From: SHXO01 sp964523885
Lineage (GTDB): Bacteria; Pseudomonadota; Gammaproteobacteria; Burkholderiales; SHXO01
Length of the DNA stretch: 64,000 bases
NCBI GenBank assembly: GCA_964523885.1
Contig: CAZFYX010000039.1
Location: forward strand, 1-64,000
Reading direction: 5' to 3'
Shown: piece by piece, positions 25,476 to 34,239 of the stretch
Position numbering within the stretch: the stretch's first letter is position 1
Layout of the letters: each line of letters opens with the position of its first letter
Notes under the pieces: model-generated
Seen by the model: the letters and a program-made list of their open reading frames with translations, nothing else
Database searches by the model: none
What the model was told of the DNA's origin: nothing
Position numbers and translations under genes: made by a program

Positions 25476-25976
25476 TCAGGCGGCAATGCGCAAGCCGGTC
25501 TTCTTCAGGATGCGCGTGCTGTAGAGGATCTCGTACGCACGGCAGTCGGCGCCCAGCAGGGCGCGGATCTGCGCAACCTTGGCCTCGACCTCGTCCCGGC
25601 TGCGACCGTGCACCATCGCAAACAGGTTGTAGGGCCAGTCCGGGAGGTGGCGGGGCCGGCGATAGCAGTGGCTGACGCTCTCCAGCGCACCGACCTGGCG
25701 TCCCAGCGCGTCCACGCGGTCGTCGGGAACGTCCCAGACCGACATGCCGTTCGCCGCGTAGCCGATCGCATAATGGTTCGGGACTGCGGCAATGCGGCGG
25801 ATGAGCCCGCGCGCCTGCATGCCCGTCAGTCGCGCCATCACCTCCTCCCCGCTCACGCCCAGCTTCGCGCCGACCTCGTGGTAGGGACGCGGGACCAGCG
25901 GCAACCCGCCCTGGGTTGCAAGCACGAGGGCCCGGTCCAGAGGGTCCAGCACGGCAACGTCGGGCTCGGTTCGCAT
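25476..25976 (-). CDS. nirH: NirH, Lrp/AsnC-like siroheme decarboxylase subunit
   Basis: 166 residues with a winged helix (VPRPYHEVGAKLGVSGEEVM) and an Lrp-type effector domain (VSHCYRRPRHLPDWPYNLFAMVHG). Its sequence is closest in layout to the second half of the fused NirDL just upstream. Members of this four-protein set remove carboxyl groups from siroheme on the way to heme d1 rather than acting as transcription factors. Seven bases separate it from nirG. Assignment as H rather than L rests on gene order (D-L fused, then G, then H). Confidence 0.85.
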   Translation of the reverse strand: MRTEPDVAVLDPLDRALVLATQGGLPLVPRPYHEVGAKLGVSGEEVMARLTGMQARGLIRRIAAVPNHYAIGYAANGMSVWDVPDDRVDALGRQVGALESVSHCYRRPRHLPDWPYNLFAMVHGRSRDEVEAKVAQIRALLGADCRAYEILYSTRILKKTGLRIAA

Positions 25977-25983
25977 GCGCTCA

Positions 25984-26442
25984 TCAGACCCGGAAACGCA
26001 GGTCGAGGAAATACTCCTTCAGCCTGGGCATCGCATACACCGGATGGCGGGTCCGCTGCTCGATCCGGTTAATCACTTCGTCGATGCGCGCATGGTCGCC
26101 GGCGGCGAGCACGAACCAGAGGTTGAAGCTGTGTTCGCGCAGGTAGTTGTGCGCGACCTCGGGATGGGCGTTGACGATCTCGATGACGCGGTCGAGCTCC
26201 TCCGGCGGCACGCGCATGGCCGCCAGGACATAGCTGCCGCCGGCACGCTCGATCTGGAACAGGGGACCCAGGCGGGTCAGGACGCGCTCGTCGAGCATGC
26301 GCTGCAGGCGCGCGAGCAGCGCGTGTTCGCTGATGCCCAGCCCCTCCGCCGCATCCCGGTAGGGACGCTCGCTCACCGGCAGGCCGTCCTGCAGCCGGTT
26401 GAGGATCGCACGATCCAGTTCGTCGAGCGCGACCGGGGTCAT
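25984..26442 (-). CDS. nirG: NirG, Lrp/AsnC-like siroheme decarboxylase subunit
   Basis: 152 residues, same fold as NirH: winged helix with VSERPYRDAAEGLGISEHALL and an effector domain with VAHNYLREHSFNLWFVLAAG. The HNY(L/E)RE block is shared with the first half of NirDL and is thought to hold a catalytic His. Its ATG overlaps the nirDL stop codon by 4 bases (ATGA), showing coupled translation. Confidence 0.86.
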   Translation of the reverse strand: MTPVALDELDRAILNRLQDGLPVSERPYRDAAEGLGISEHALLARLQRMLDERVLTRLGPLFQIERAGGSYVLAAMRVPPEELDRVIEIVNAHPEVAHNYLREHSFNLWFVLAAGDHARIDEVINRIEQRTRHPVYAMPRLKEYFLDLRFRV

Positions 26443-27467
26443 GCCCGCTCCTCGGGCGCGTAGCGGGCACCGCGCTGCTTGAAGCGGCGGCGGCTGAACA
26501 GCACCCGCCTGGGAAAGCGCGCCAACCCGCAGTCCCAGTCGAGCTCGCGCAGCCGCACCAGGACCGCCTCGCGCTCGCGGCCGTGGATCATGCAGTAGAG
26601 GTTGTACGGCCAGACCGGGGGCGCGCGCCGGCGCCGGTAGCACAGGGTGACGTCGGGGCGGCGGGACAGATCCACCCCGATCGCATCGACGAGGGTGTCG
26701 GGAACGTCCCACACCACCATCGCGTTGGCGTGGTAGCCCAGCTCGCGATGGCGCAGGATCAGCCCGAAGCGGCGGATGATGCCCAGATCGATCCACTCCT
26801 GCAGCCGCTGCAGGACCTCGCCTTCCCCCAGGCCTGACGCCTGCTCCAGTGAGCGGTACGGATGCGCATCGAGCGCGAGACCGGACTGCAGCGCCGCGAC
26901 CAGGCGCCGCTCCGCCGGAGACAGCAGCGGCCGCACCAGCGGGCTCGCCATCGCCGCGGTGCGCGGTGCGCTCGCGCGGCCGGCCAGATCGAAGCCCAGG
27001 TCGATGCGGTACTCCTGCACGAGCGGAAACAGCAGGACCGGTCCGCAGCCGGCATCCGCCTCGATCTCGCGCGCCGCGCGCGCCAGCTCTGCAGCGCCGG
27101 GCGCGGTCATCACGAACCAGAGGTTCGGCTCGCCCTCGCGCTCATAGTTGTGATTGACCTCGGGCCGCGCACTCACCACGGCGGCGACGCGTTCCAGCGC
27201 CGCAGCCGGCACGTCGAGGGCGGCGAGGGTGCTGACGCCCAGCACGTTCGGCGCGAACACCGCACCCACCCGGCTCAGCGCGCCGTCGTCGCGGAATGCA
27301 GCCAGCGCTTCCAGCACGCGCGCCTCGCTGGTGCCGAGCTGATCGGCCAGCACGGCATACGGTTGCGGCACCAGCGGGAACGCGCGCTGGAACTCGTTCA
27401 GGAGCCGGAACCGGAAGTCCGGCTCGCCCGCCGCCTGCCCGCGCGCCGCTGCAAGAGGGTGCGCCAT
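26439..27467 (-). CDS. nirDL: NirDL fusion, siroheme decarboxylase
   Basis: 342 residues containing two Lrp/AsnC-like units. The first, about 1-165, is NirD-like with VPQPYAVLADQLGTSEARVL and VNHNYEREGEPNLWFVMTA. The second, about 185-342, is NirL-like with DAHPYRSLEQASGLGEGEVL and VTLCYRRRRAPPVWPYNLYC. In many denitrifiers these are separate genes; fused versions are known and fully active. The product decarboxylates siroheme to 12,18-didecarboxysiroheme. Translation is coupled to nirF (TGATG junction) and to nirG (ATGA junction). A GTG three bases earlier is an equally possible start. Confidence 0.88.
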   Translation of the reverse strand: MAHPLAAARGQAAGEPDFRFRLLNEFQRAFPLVPQPYAVLADQLGTSEARVLEALAAFRDDGALSRVGAVFAPNVLGVSTLAALDVPAAALERVAAVVSARPEVNHNYEREGEPNLWFVMTAPGAAELARAAREIEADAGCGPVLLFPLVQEYRIDLGFDLAGRASAPRTAAMASPLVRPLLSPAERRLVAALQSGLALDAHPYRSLEQASGLGEGEVLQRLQEWIDLGIIRRFGLILRHRELGYHANAMVVWDVPDTLVDAIGVDLSRRPDVTLCYRRRRAPPVWPYNLYCMIHGREREAVLVRLRELDWDCGLARFPRRVLFSRRRFKQRGARYAPEERA

Positions 27468-28657
27468 CACAGCCCGATCCTGAATGCGCGCGCGGTGAAG
27501 AAGATCCCGCTCGGCTTGTCGGCGGGGAGGCTGCCGAGCTGCGCGAAGGTTGCGGTGTCGTAGATCAGCACGCGGTCGTCATCGCGCGCGGAGATCCACA
27601 CCGCCTCGCCCCGCGGGGTGAACTCCAGGTGCAGCACGGCCCGGCCCGGCTTGAGCGTGCGCACGATCGCCTGGGTCTCGGTGTCGATCACCTGCACGGT
27701 GTCGTTGTCCGGCAGGGCAAAGTTCACCCATACCTGGCGGCCGTCCGGGCGCGCCATCACGAACACCGGTTGACCGGCGACGGGAATGCGCGCGACCTGC
27801 TTCCACGTGTCGGTGTCCACGACCAGGACTTCGTGCCGCCCGATCGCCGGCAGATAGGCGAGGCGGCCGGCCATGGCCCAGCCCTCGAGGTGCGGCATCT
27901 TGTAGACCGGCAGCTTCTCCTCGCCGCGCCCGTAGCCGTCGAGGATCCGCCTCACCCCGCGCTCGGGGTGCCACAGGTCGAGCAGTGCCAGACCATCCTC
28001 ACCGAAGAGTCCGGCGATGTACCAGCGCCCGTCCGGCGTGACCAGCGCGTCGTACGGCTCGCGCCCCACGTCCCGGTAACGCGTGATCACGGGGTTGCGC
28101 GGATCGGCGAGATCGGCCATCCAGATCTCCCCCGCCTCGAACAGGCTGAACACGAAGCGGCCGTTGGCGGCATCCTCGAGCCCGACCACCTTGGCGCGCT
28201 TCCCGGGCGCAAACTCGGCGGGAATGTCGGCCACCAGCTCCAGGGAATCGCTCGCGAAGACCTTGACGCCTCCGGGCGAGTAGTTGGCCACCGCCACCAG
28301 GCGCCCATCCTGCGAGATCGCGCCGCCGATGCTGTTGCCGGCCTGCACCACGCGCTGCTCCACGCGCCGGCACAGCAGGTCGACCTTGGTGAGGCCGCCG
28401 TCGCGCCCGAATACGTAGGCGTAGCGGCCGTCGCGCGAGTACACCAGCGAAGCATGCGATAGATCGCCCAGGCCGTCGATCTCCGCCAGCGCGGTGCGTC
28501 CGGTGGTTTCGACCAGTTGCACGCGTCCTGCCGCGCGCTCGACCACCAGGCCGAGGTCACCGGTGCCGCGCGGCGGCGCATCGGGGCAGGCGAGCGCCAT
28601 TGCCGAGGATAGCAGCACGGCCAGCAGCAGACAGAGCACACGCAAGACCCGGTTCAA
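27467..28657 (-). CDS. nirF: NirF, heme d1 biosynthesis dehydrogenase
   Basis: 396 residues: a signal sequence (NRVLRVLCLLLAVLLSSAMA) and a propeller domain resembling the d1 domain of NirS (YSRDGRYAYVFGRDGGLTKVD, AVANYSPGGVKVF). NirF is a periplasmic protein needed for a late step of heme d1 formation. The TTG start at 28657 overlaps the nirC stop as TTGA and has AGAGGA about 9 bases upstream; no ATG exists near the signal sequence. A Cys follows the signal region (ALAC) but the lipobox is poor. Confidence 0.88.
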   Translation of the reverse strand: MNRVLRVLCLLLAVLLSSAMALACPDAPPRGTGDLGLVVERAAGRVQLVETTGRTALAEIDGLGDLSHASLVYSRDGRYAYVFGRDGGLTKVDLLCRRVEQRVVQAGNSIGGAISQDGRLVAVANYSPGGVKVFASDSLELVADIPAEFAPGKRAKVVGLEDAANGRFVFSLFEAGEIWMADLADPRNPVITRYRDVGREPYDALVTPDGRWYIAGLFGEDGLALLDLWHPERGVRRILDGYGRGEEKLPVYKMPHLEGWAMAGRLAYLPAIGRHEVLVVDTDTWKQVARIPVAGQPVFVMARPDGRQVWVNFALPDNDTVQVIDTETQAIVRTLKPGRAVLHLEFTPRGEAVWISARDDDRVLIYDTATFAQLGSLPADKPSGIFFTARAFRIGL

Positions 28658-29022
28658 TGTGGCAGTCCTCTCTTCAGTGCCCGGGCGATCCACTGCGCAT
28701 CGCGCTCCGACAGCAGCCCCTGCCAGCCCGGCATCGCGGTGCCGTTACGTCCGCGCAGGATGACCGCCTCGATGTACTCGGCCGGCTTGTCCGCCAGGGC
28801 CTCCGGCGTCAATGCCGGGCCGAGCCCCCCCTGCAGGGTCATGCCGTGGCACGACCCGCAGTCGTGGCGCACCAGGTGCTCCAGTTCGGTGTGGCGGGCG
28901 GGCGCGGGAACCGTCTCCCGTGCCCCGTCCCCGCCGTCGGCCGGATGGGCCGACAGGGAAAGCAGCAGGCTCCCCAGGAGAACGAGACGAGCCTGCGCTG
29001 CGCGCTCGAAGCGGCAACGCAT
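28654..29022 (-). CDS. nirC: Small periplasmic cytochrome c, NirC-like
   Basis: 122 residues from the ATG at 29022, preceded by AGGA. It has a basic, hydrophobic signal region (RLVLLGSLLLSLSAHPA) and one heme c site, CGSCH (C55, C58, H59), with the distal MPGW later. An ATG at 29052 gives a 10-residue longer form with a weaker ribosome binding site. In nir clusters such proteins deliver electrons to NirS or take part in heme d1 maturation. It lies between nirS and nirF. Confidence 0.82.
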   Translation of the reverse strand: MRCRFERAAQARLVLLGSLLLSLSAHPADGGDGARETVPAPARHTELEHLVRHDCGSCHGMTLQGGLGPALTPEALADKPAEYIEAVILRGRNGTAMPGWQGLLSERDAQWIARALKRGLPH

Positions 29023-29111
29023 CCCGGCTGTCCTGGAAAACACTCTCGTCATGGTTCGACCGTCCCCGTGCCTCCCCCCCGCAGGCGCAGGCGGGAGGCA
29101 CGGCTCGGGGC

Positions 29112-30857
29112 TCAGTAGATGTCGTGCTGCGTGTTGTAGACGTTGAACTTGCCCGTGGGCGTGACCAGCTTCGGATCCTTGATCACCGACTTGAGCTTGA
29201 GCGTCTTGTCGTCCACCACCACGATCGCCGACTGCTGGTTCTTCGCGCTCCACACCGAGAACCAGACCTCGTCGCCCGCGACGTTGAACTCGGGCTGCAC
29301 CACGCGCTTGGCGCCCTCGCCCAACCCTGACCACTCGGCGATCGGCAGCACGCCGTAGCCCTTGCCCAGGTTGTCCAGGTTGTAGACGGCCACCGACTGG
29401 CTGATCTTGGGCTCGGGGTTGAGCGGCGTGTCCACGTACAGGTGCCGCGACTTGGGGTGCGTCTTGATGAACAGCGAGCCGCCGCCCTGGCCCTTGAGGG
29501 TGTCCACGACCTTCCAGGCGTACTGGCCGTACTTCTTGTCGCCGGGCGCGGTGCCGATCAGCGAGATGCTCTCGTCGCCGAGGTGCCCGGTGGCCCACAC
29601 CGGACCGTACTTCGGGTGCGTGAAGTTGGCGCCACGCCCCGGGTGCGGGATGCGGCCGACGTCCACCAGCGCGGCCAGTTTGCCGGTGACGGTGTCGACC
29701 ACCGCGACCTTGTTGGACTGGTTGGCCGCGACCAGGAAGTAGCGCTTGGAGGCGTCCCACCCGCCGTCGTGCAGGAAGCGCGCCGCGGGGATCTCGGTGA
29801 CGTTGAGCGCGTTTACGTCGCGGTAGTTGACCAGCAGGATCTTGCCGGTCTCCTTCACGTTGACCACGAACTCGGGCTTGTGGTGCGAGGCCACGATCGA
29901 GGCCACGCGCGGCTCGGGGTGGAACTCCTGCGTGTCCACCGTCATGCCGCGGGTCGACATGATCTTCATCGGCTCCAGCGTGTCGCCCTTCATGATCACG
30001 TACTGCGGCGGCCAGTAAGAGCCGGCGATCGCGTACTTGTCCTCGAAGCCCTTGTACTTGGAGGTGTCCACCGACCGAGCCTCGAGTCCGACCCTGATCT
30101 CGGCCACGTTGTCCGGCTTCTCCATCCACAGGTCGATCACGTTGACCTTCGCGTCGCGCCCGATCACGTACAGGTAGCGGCCCGAGGCGGACAGGCGCGA
30201 GATGTGCACCGCATAGCCGGTCTTCACCACGTTGATGATCTTCTTGGTGTCGCCGTCGATGAGCGCCACCTCGCCGCTGTCGCGCAGCGTGGTCGAGAAG
30301 ATGTTGGCGATGTTGTAGTTGTTCATCTTCTTCGTCGGACGGTCGGCGGGCGCCACCAGCACCTTCCACGACTCCTTCATCTCCTTCATGCCGAACTCGG
30401 GCGGCATGGGCGGCGTCTGCTGCACGTACCGCGCCATGAGGTCCACCTCTTTCTCGGTGAGCTCGCCGGAGGTCCCCCAGTTGGGCATGCCCGCCGGCGA
30501 GCCGTACTGGATGAACACCTTGAGGTAGTCGGTGCCGCGCGGAATGGTGATGTCGGGGGTGAGCGGCTTGCCGGTCGCGCCCTTGCGCAGCACACCGTGA
30601 CAGCCGGCGCAGCGCTCGAAGTAGATCTGGCGCCCGCGCTTGAACTCCTCCTCGCTCATCTTCGGCGCCTTGGGGTTGATGTCCTGGTGCATCTCCTCTT
30701 CTGCGAGCGGGGAGCCGCCGGCCTGGTACTTCTTCTCCGGCTCCGTCATGTGCTCCTCGTCGGCCTTCTTCTCGTCGGCGCGCACCTGCCCGACCGCCAC
30801 CGCGGTCATGCCGAGGAACGCTGCGAGCGCGACCCACTCCAGCCTGCTGCCCTTCAT
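29112..30857 (-). CDS. nirS: Cytochrome cd1 nitrite reductase
   Basis: 581 residues from the ATG at 30857, which has GGAG 6 bases upstream; an ATG at 30869 has no ribosome binding site. Signal peptide about 1-27 (ending VRA/DEK). The c-heme domain holds CAGCH (C83, C86, H87). The eight-bladed d1 propeller fills the rest, with SASGRYLYVIGRDAKVNVIDLW, the His pair in SIVASHHKPEF and the C-terminal KFNVYNTQHDIY typical of the family. It reduces nitrite to NO in the periplasm and is the first gene of the operon nirSCF(DL)GHJN-P460. A variant FNR box sits 74 bases upstream. Confidence 0.96.
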   Translation of the reverse strand: MKGSRLEWVALAAFLGMTAVAVGQVRADEKKADEEHMTEPEKKYQAGGSPLAEEEMHQDINPKAPKMSEEEFKRGRQIYFERCAGCHGVLRKGATGKPLTPDITIPRGTDYLKVFIQYGSPAGMPNWGTSGELTEKEVDLMARYVQQTPPMPPEFGMKEMKESWKVLVAPADRPTKKMNNYNIANIFSTTLRDSGEVALIDGDTKKIINVVKTGYAVHISRLSASGRYLYVIGRDAKVNVIDLWMEKPDNVAEIRVGLEARSVDTSKYKGFEDKYAIAGSYWPPQYVIMKGDTLEPMKIMSTRGMTVDTQEFHPEPRVASIVASHHKPEFVVNVKETGKILLVNYRDVNALNVTEIPAARFLHDGGWDASKRYFLVAANQSNKVAVVDTVTGKLAALVDVGRIPHPGRGANFTHPKYGPVWATGHLGDESISLIGTAPGDKKYGQYAWKVVDTLKGQGGGSLFIKTHPKSRHLYVDTPLNPEPKISQSVAVYNLDNLGKGYGVLPIAEWSGLGEGAKRVVQPEFNVAGDEVWFSVWSAKNQQSAIVVVDDKTLKLKSVIKDPKLVTPTGKFNVYNTQHDIY

Positions 30858-30930
30858 ATTCGTCTCCATGCGGTTGCCAGCTGTTGCGAACGTTGTGCCA
30901 ACAGCATGGGTGAAGGCAATGTCCCCTTCC

Positions 30931-30944
30931 TTAACGCAGGTTCA
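30931..30944. promoter_or_regulatory. FNR-family variant operator between nirS and cysG
   Basis: TTAACGCAGGTTCA, preceded by TTCC. The centre is 80 bases before the nirS ATG (predicted start near 30896, leader about 40 bases) and 103 bases before the cysG ATG, so one site may serve both divergent genes. Confidence 0.55.
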
Positions 30945-31015
30945 GCCTTTCCCCGGGCCGATCCGCGACACTTGCAGCACGCGGCATCGCGCGGGGGCGC
31001 GATGTGCGGAAGGAC

Positions 31016-31031
31016 TACTCCCTTCGAACTA
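31016..31031. promoter_or_regulatory. NarL-like 7-2-7 element before cysG
   Basis: TACTCCC-TT-CGAACTA has the layout of a NarL/NarP site (TACYYMT-N2-AKRRGTA) with mismatches in each half. It agrees at 13 of 16 positions with the element upstream of narK1 (51086-51101). It ends 9 bases before the cysG ATG, touching the ribosome binding site, so a bound protein would more likely repress than activate. Confidence 0.4.
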
Positions 31032-31040
31032 GGAGAGGAC

Positions 31041-32474
31041 ATGGAGCTGCTTCCGGTGAGCCTGGTGGTCAGAGACAGGCATTGCGTGGTGGTAGGTGGC
31101 GGTGAGGTCGCTGCGCGCAAGGCGCGCATGCTGCGGCGGGCCGGGGCACAGGTGACGATCGTCGCACCCGAGCTGGGCGAGGCCCTGCGGCACATGCATG
31201 CATCGGGAGAGGTCGCGCACCGGGAGACCATCTTCCGCGCCGAGCACCTCGACACCGCGATGCTGGTCATCGCCGCCACCGACGACATGCAGGTGAACCA
31301 GCAAGTGCACGACGCCGCCGTCGCGCGCCGCATCCCGGTCAACGTCGTGGATCAGCCGCGGCTGTGCACCTTCGCGATGCCGGCGATCATCGACCGTTCG
31401 CCGATCCTGATCGCGATCTCCAGCGGCGGTGTCGCGCCGGTGCTCGCGCGCCTGCTGCGCGCGCGTCTGGAGAGCATGGTGCCGGCCACGCTGGGGCGGC
31501 TGGCGCTGCTGGGCGAGCGGTTCCGCGGCGCGGTCAAGCGCCGCATCGTGCATCCGGAGTCACGGCGCGCGTTCTGGGAGCAGGTGTTCCAGGGCCCGAT
31601 CGCCGATCTCGCCCTCGGCGGACGGGAGGCGCTCGCCATCGAGGCGTTCGAGTCCGCCCTGGAGGAGGCCGAGCGCCGCGCACCGGCCGCCGGCGAGGTC
31701 TATCTGGTGGGCGCCGGACCGGGGGACCCCGACCTGCTCACCTTCCGCGCATTGCGGCTGATGCAGCAGGCCGACGTCGTCGTCTACGACCACCTGGTCG
31801 GCGACGGCATCCTCGACCTCGTGCGGCGCGACGCCCACCGGATCTACGTGGGCAAGGAAAGCAACAACCACACGCTCCCGCAGCACGAAATCAACGAACT
31901 GCTGGTGCGCCTCGCGCAGCAGGGCAAGCGCGTGCTGCGCCTGAAGGGCGGTGACCCGTTCATCTTCGGCCGCGGCGGCGAGGAGATCGAGTCCCTTTCT
32001 GCGCACGGAATCGGGTTCCAGGTGGTACCCGGAGTCACCGCGGCATCGGGCATGTCGTGCTACGCGGGCATCCCGCTCACGCACCGGGACCATGCGCACG
32101 CGTGCGTGTTCGTCACCGGCCACCTCAAGGACGGCAGCGTCGATCTGGACTGGGCGGCTCTCGCGCGACCCGGCCAGACCGTGGTGGTCTACATGGGCAT
32201 GGGCGCGCTGCCGGAGATCTGCCGCCAGATGGTGCGGCACGGTCTGCCGCCGGCAATGCCGGCGGCGGTGGTGCAGAACGCGACGACCCGCAAGCAGAAG
32301 GTCGTGAGCGGCTCGCTCGAAACGCTGCCGCACTTGGCGAAGGCGGCGAACATGCAGGCGCCTGCGCTGATCGTGATCGGCGATGTGGTGAGGCTCCGGC
32401 GCAAGCTGGAGTGGTTCGTGCCGCAGGCGGACGAGAAGCCGCAGGTACTGGCGGCAGTCCAGGGCGGCGCGTAA
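31041..32474 (+). CDS. cysG: Siroheme synthase (multifunctional CysG)
   Basis: 477 residues. The N-terminal part (about 1-210) is the NAD-dependent precorrin-2 dehydrogenase/ferrochelatase with CVVVGGGEVAARKARML. The C-terminal part, from about 219, is uroporphyrinogen-III C-methyltransferase with VYLVGAGPGDPDLLTFRALR, VYVGKESNNHTLPQ and RLKGGDPFIFGRGGEE. It makes siroheme from uroporphyrinogen III. Siroheme is the starting point for heme d1, so this gene takes the place of nirE here. It is divergent from nirS with a shared control region, and has AGGAGAGG just before the ATG. Confidence 0.95.
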   Translation: MELLPVSLVVRDRHCVVVGGGEVAARKARMLRRAGAQVTIVAPELGEALRHMHASGEVAHRETIFRAEHLDTAMLVIAATDDMQVNQQVHDAAVARRIPVNVVDQPRLCTFAMPAIIDRSPILIAISSGGVAPVLARLLRARLESMVPATLGRLALLGERFRGAVKRRIVHPESRRAFWEQVFQGPIADLALGGREALAIEAFESALEEAERRAPAAGEVYLVGAGPGDPDLLTFRALRLMQQADVVVYDHLVGDGILDLVRRDAHRIYVGKESNNHTLPQHEINELLVRLAQQGKRVLRLKGGDPFIFGRGGEEIESLSAHGIGFQVVPGVTAASGMSCYAGIPLTHRDHAHACVFVTGHLKDGSVDLDWAALARPGQTVVVYMGMGALPEICRQMVRHGLPPAMPAAVVQNATTRKQKVVSGSLETLPHLAKAANMQAPALIVIGDVVRLRRKLEWFVPQADEKPQVLAAVQGGA

Positions 32475-32526
32475 GTCCCCGGACTCCCGGGGACGCCGGC
32501 CGCCGCGGGACTCGCGCGCGGCCGGC
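32475..32526. terminator. Double hairpin between convergent cysG and bchE
   Basis: Two hairpins in a row: GTCCCCGG/CCGGGGAC (8 bp, 32475-32494) starting right after the cysG stop, and GCCGGCCGC/GCGGCCGGC (9 bp, 32495-32526). They could end transcription from both sides; no T tract is present. Confidence 0.5.
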
Positions 32527-32538
32527 GTATCGTGCGTC

Positions 32539-34185
32539 TCAGCGTCCCGCGCCCGCCGCGGACGCGGTCTCCTGCTCCTCGTGCAGCTGCTCGGTGCCGC
32601 CGCCGCACAGCTTCATCTCCGCCGCGCGCTGCTTGGCCTTGTGCTCGATCTTGCCCACGTGCATGGTCTTCCACGTGGTGGCGCTGGCGTCGGCCTGCTC
32701 CGTGGTCTGCGCGCTGCGGGCGTTGTCGAAGCCGAAGTCGACCTTCTTCTTCGACTGCGGGCCCCAGTAGCCGACCCGCCCCAGGTCGTAGAACTTGCGC
32801 TCGAACCCGCTCTTGGCGAAGGCCTTCAGGCAGCCCAGCAGGTAGCGGCGCCTCCCCTTCTCCCTCGTCCACGGGTACTGGAAGAGCGCCTTGTTCATGA
32901 AGAAGCGGCGATAGTTGTGCATCACGCGGTCGAGCAGCTCGGCGCGGTCCATCGCGTCGGGCTTCATGATCGGCGTGACGAAGTTGTACTTCTCGAAGTC
33001 GTAGACCTCGACCTTGTCGCTGAGCTCCTGGAACAGGTCGGAGAAGGGCCAGGGCGTGTACATCGCCCAGTTGGCCATGTCCGGGTTCCAGTCGCGTGCC
33101 ATCTGGTAGGTCTCTTCCAGCGTCTCGCGGGTCTCGTTCTCCAGCCCGACGATGAACTGCGCCTCCGTAACGATGCCCGCGTCACGCAGCAACTGGATCG
33201 CCTTCTTGTTCTGCGCGATCGTGGTTTCCTTGTTGAAGCGGTCGAGCTTGAGTTGCGCGGCCGCCTCGGTCCCGAGCGACACGTGGATCAGTCCGGCCTT
33301 GCGGTACATCGGCAGCAGCGCCTCGTCGCGCAGGATGTCGGTCACGCGCGTGTTGATCCCCCACAGCACCGGGAGCTTGCGCTCGATCAGCTCCTCGCAG
33401 AAGGCGATGAACTTCTTGCGGTGGATGGTCGGCTCCTCGTCGGCCAGGATGAAGAAGCCGATCTGGTGGTCGCGCACCAGGGCCTCGATCTCGTCCACGA
33501 CCTTCTTCGGGTCGCGCACCCGGTAGTCGCGCCAGAACTTCCACTGGCTGCAGAAGCTGCAGGTGAACGGGCAGCCGCGGGCAAAGTTCGGAATCGCCAC
33601 CCGCACCCCCATCGGGATGTAGATGTACTTGCCCCACTCGAGGATGCTCCAATCCGGCGTGATGCGGTCCAGGTCCGCGATCGGCGGCTCGGCCGGGGTG
33701 GCCACCACCTTGCCGTCTGCGGCCGCATACGCGATCCCCTTGACCTCGCTGCGCTGCTCCGGCCAGCGGCCTTCGGCGACCGTGCGCACCAGGTTGAGGA
33801 ACACCTGCTCGCCCTCGCCGCGCACCACCGCGTCGATCCAGGGCGCTTCCTTCAGCACCTGCGGATACATGAAGGTGCCGTGGATGCCGCCCAGCACGGT
33901 GACGATCTGCGGGTTGACCTCCTTGGCGACCTGGAGCAGCCGCTCGGCCTTGTAGATGGCCGGGGTGATCGCAGTCGCGCCGACGATGTCCGGCTTGATC
34001 TCCGCGATGCGCGCGCGGACCTGCTCGTCGTCGAGGTGGTTGGTCATCGCGTCGACGAACACCACGTCGTCGAACCCGCCGGCCTTCAGCGCGCCGGTGA
34101 GGTAGGCCACCCATGCCGGCGGCCAGTTGCCGGCGATCTCGGCGCCGCCCGAGTGGTAGTTGGGGTGCATCAGCAGTACGCGCAT
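32539..34185 (-). CDS. bchE: BchE-type anaerobic Mg-protoporphyrin IX monomethyl ester cyclase
   Basis: 548 residues. An N-terminal B12-binding domain (HPNYHSGGAEIAGNWPPAW, about 7-25, then GGIHGTFMYPQV) precedes a radical SAM domain with CPFTCSFC (C205, C209, C212). Family stretches such as ADEEPTIHRKKFIAFCEEL, WAMYTPWPFSDLFQEL and RRRYLLGCLKAF follow, and the end keeps the CGGG motif. This matches BchE of purple bacteria along its whole length as I remember the family, not just the SAM core. BchE forms the isocyclic ring of bacteriochlorophyll without oxygen. Upstream lie an FNR box and a PpsR/CrtJ-type palindrome. No other photosynthesis gene is in the window. It might serve another tetrapyrrole here. 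Confidence 0.82.
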   Translation of the reverse strand: MRVLLMHPNYHSGGAEIAGNWPPAWVAYLTGALKAGGFDDVVFVDAMTNHLDDEQVRARIAEIKPDIVGATAITPAIYKAERLLQVAKEVNPQIVTVLGGIHGTFMYPQVLKEAPWIDAVVRGEGEQVFLNLVRTVAEGRWPEQRSEVKGIAYAAADGKVVATPAEPPIADLDRITPDWSILEWGKYIYIPMGVRVAIPNFARGCPFTCSFCSQWKFWRDYRVRDPKKVVDEIEALVRDHQIGFFILADEEPTIHRKKFIAFCEELIERKLPVLWGINTRVTDILRDEALLPMYRKAGLIHVSLGTEAAAQLKLDRFNKETTIAQNKKAIQLLRDAGIVTEAQFIVGLENETRETLEETYQMARDWNPDMANWAMYTPWPFSDLFQELSDKVEVYDFEKYNFVTPIMKPDAMDRAELLDRVMHNYRRFFMNKALFQYPWTREKGRRRYLLGCLKAFAKSGFERKFYDLGRVGYWGPQSKKKVDFGFDNARSAQTTEQADASATTWKTMHVGKIEHKAKQRAAEMKLCGGGTEQLHEEQETASAAGAGR

Positions 34186-34202
34186 GCCCGGTCTCCCTGA
34201 AG

Positions 34203-34220
34203 TGTCAACGGACGATGACA
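34203..34220 (-). promoter_or_regulatory. PpsR/CrtJ-type palindrome at the bchE promoter
   Basis: TGTCAACGGACGATGACA matches TGTC-N10-GACA exactly, with 5-bp arms (TGTCA/TGACA). It lies 18-35 bases before the bchE ATG and would cover the transcription start predicted from the FNR box at 34240. PpsR/CrtJ represses photosynthesis genes, including bchE, in purple bacteria. Confidence 0.6.
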
Positions 34221-34239
34221 CCCAGCCGGTAACGGCGCC

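Noticed and set aside
32539..34185. Reading this radical SAM gene as a second nirJ or another heme d1 gene
   Set aside because: It has an N-terminal B12-binding domain and full-length BchE landmarks that NirJ lacks; nirJ is already present at 24252-25460.
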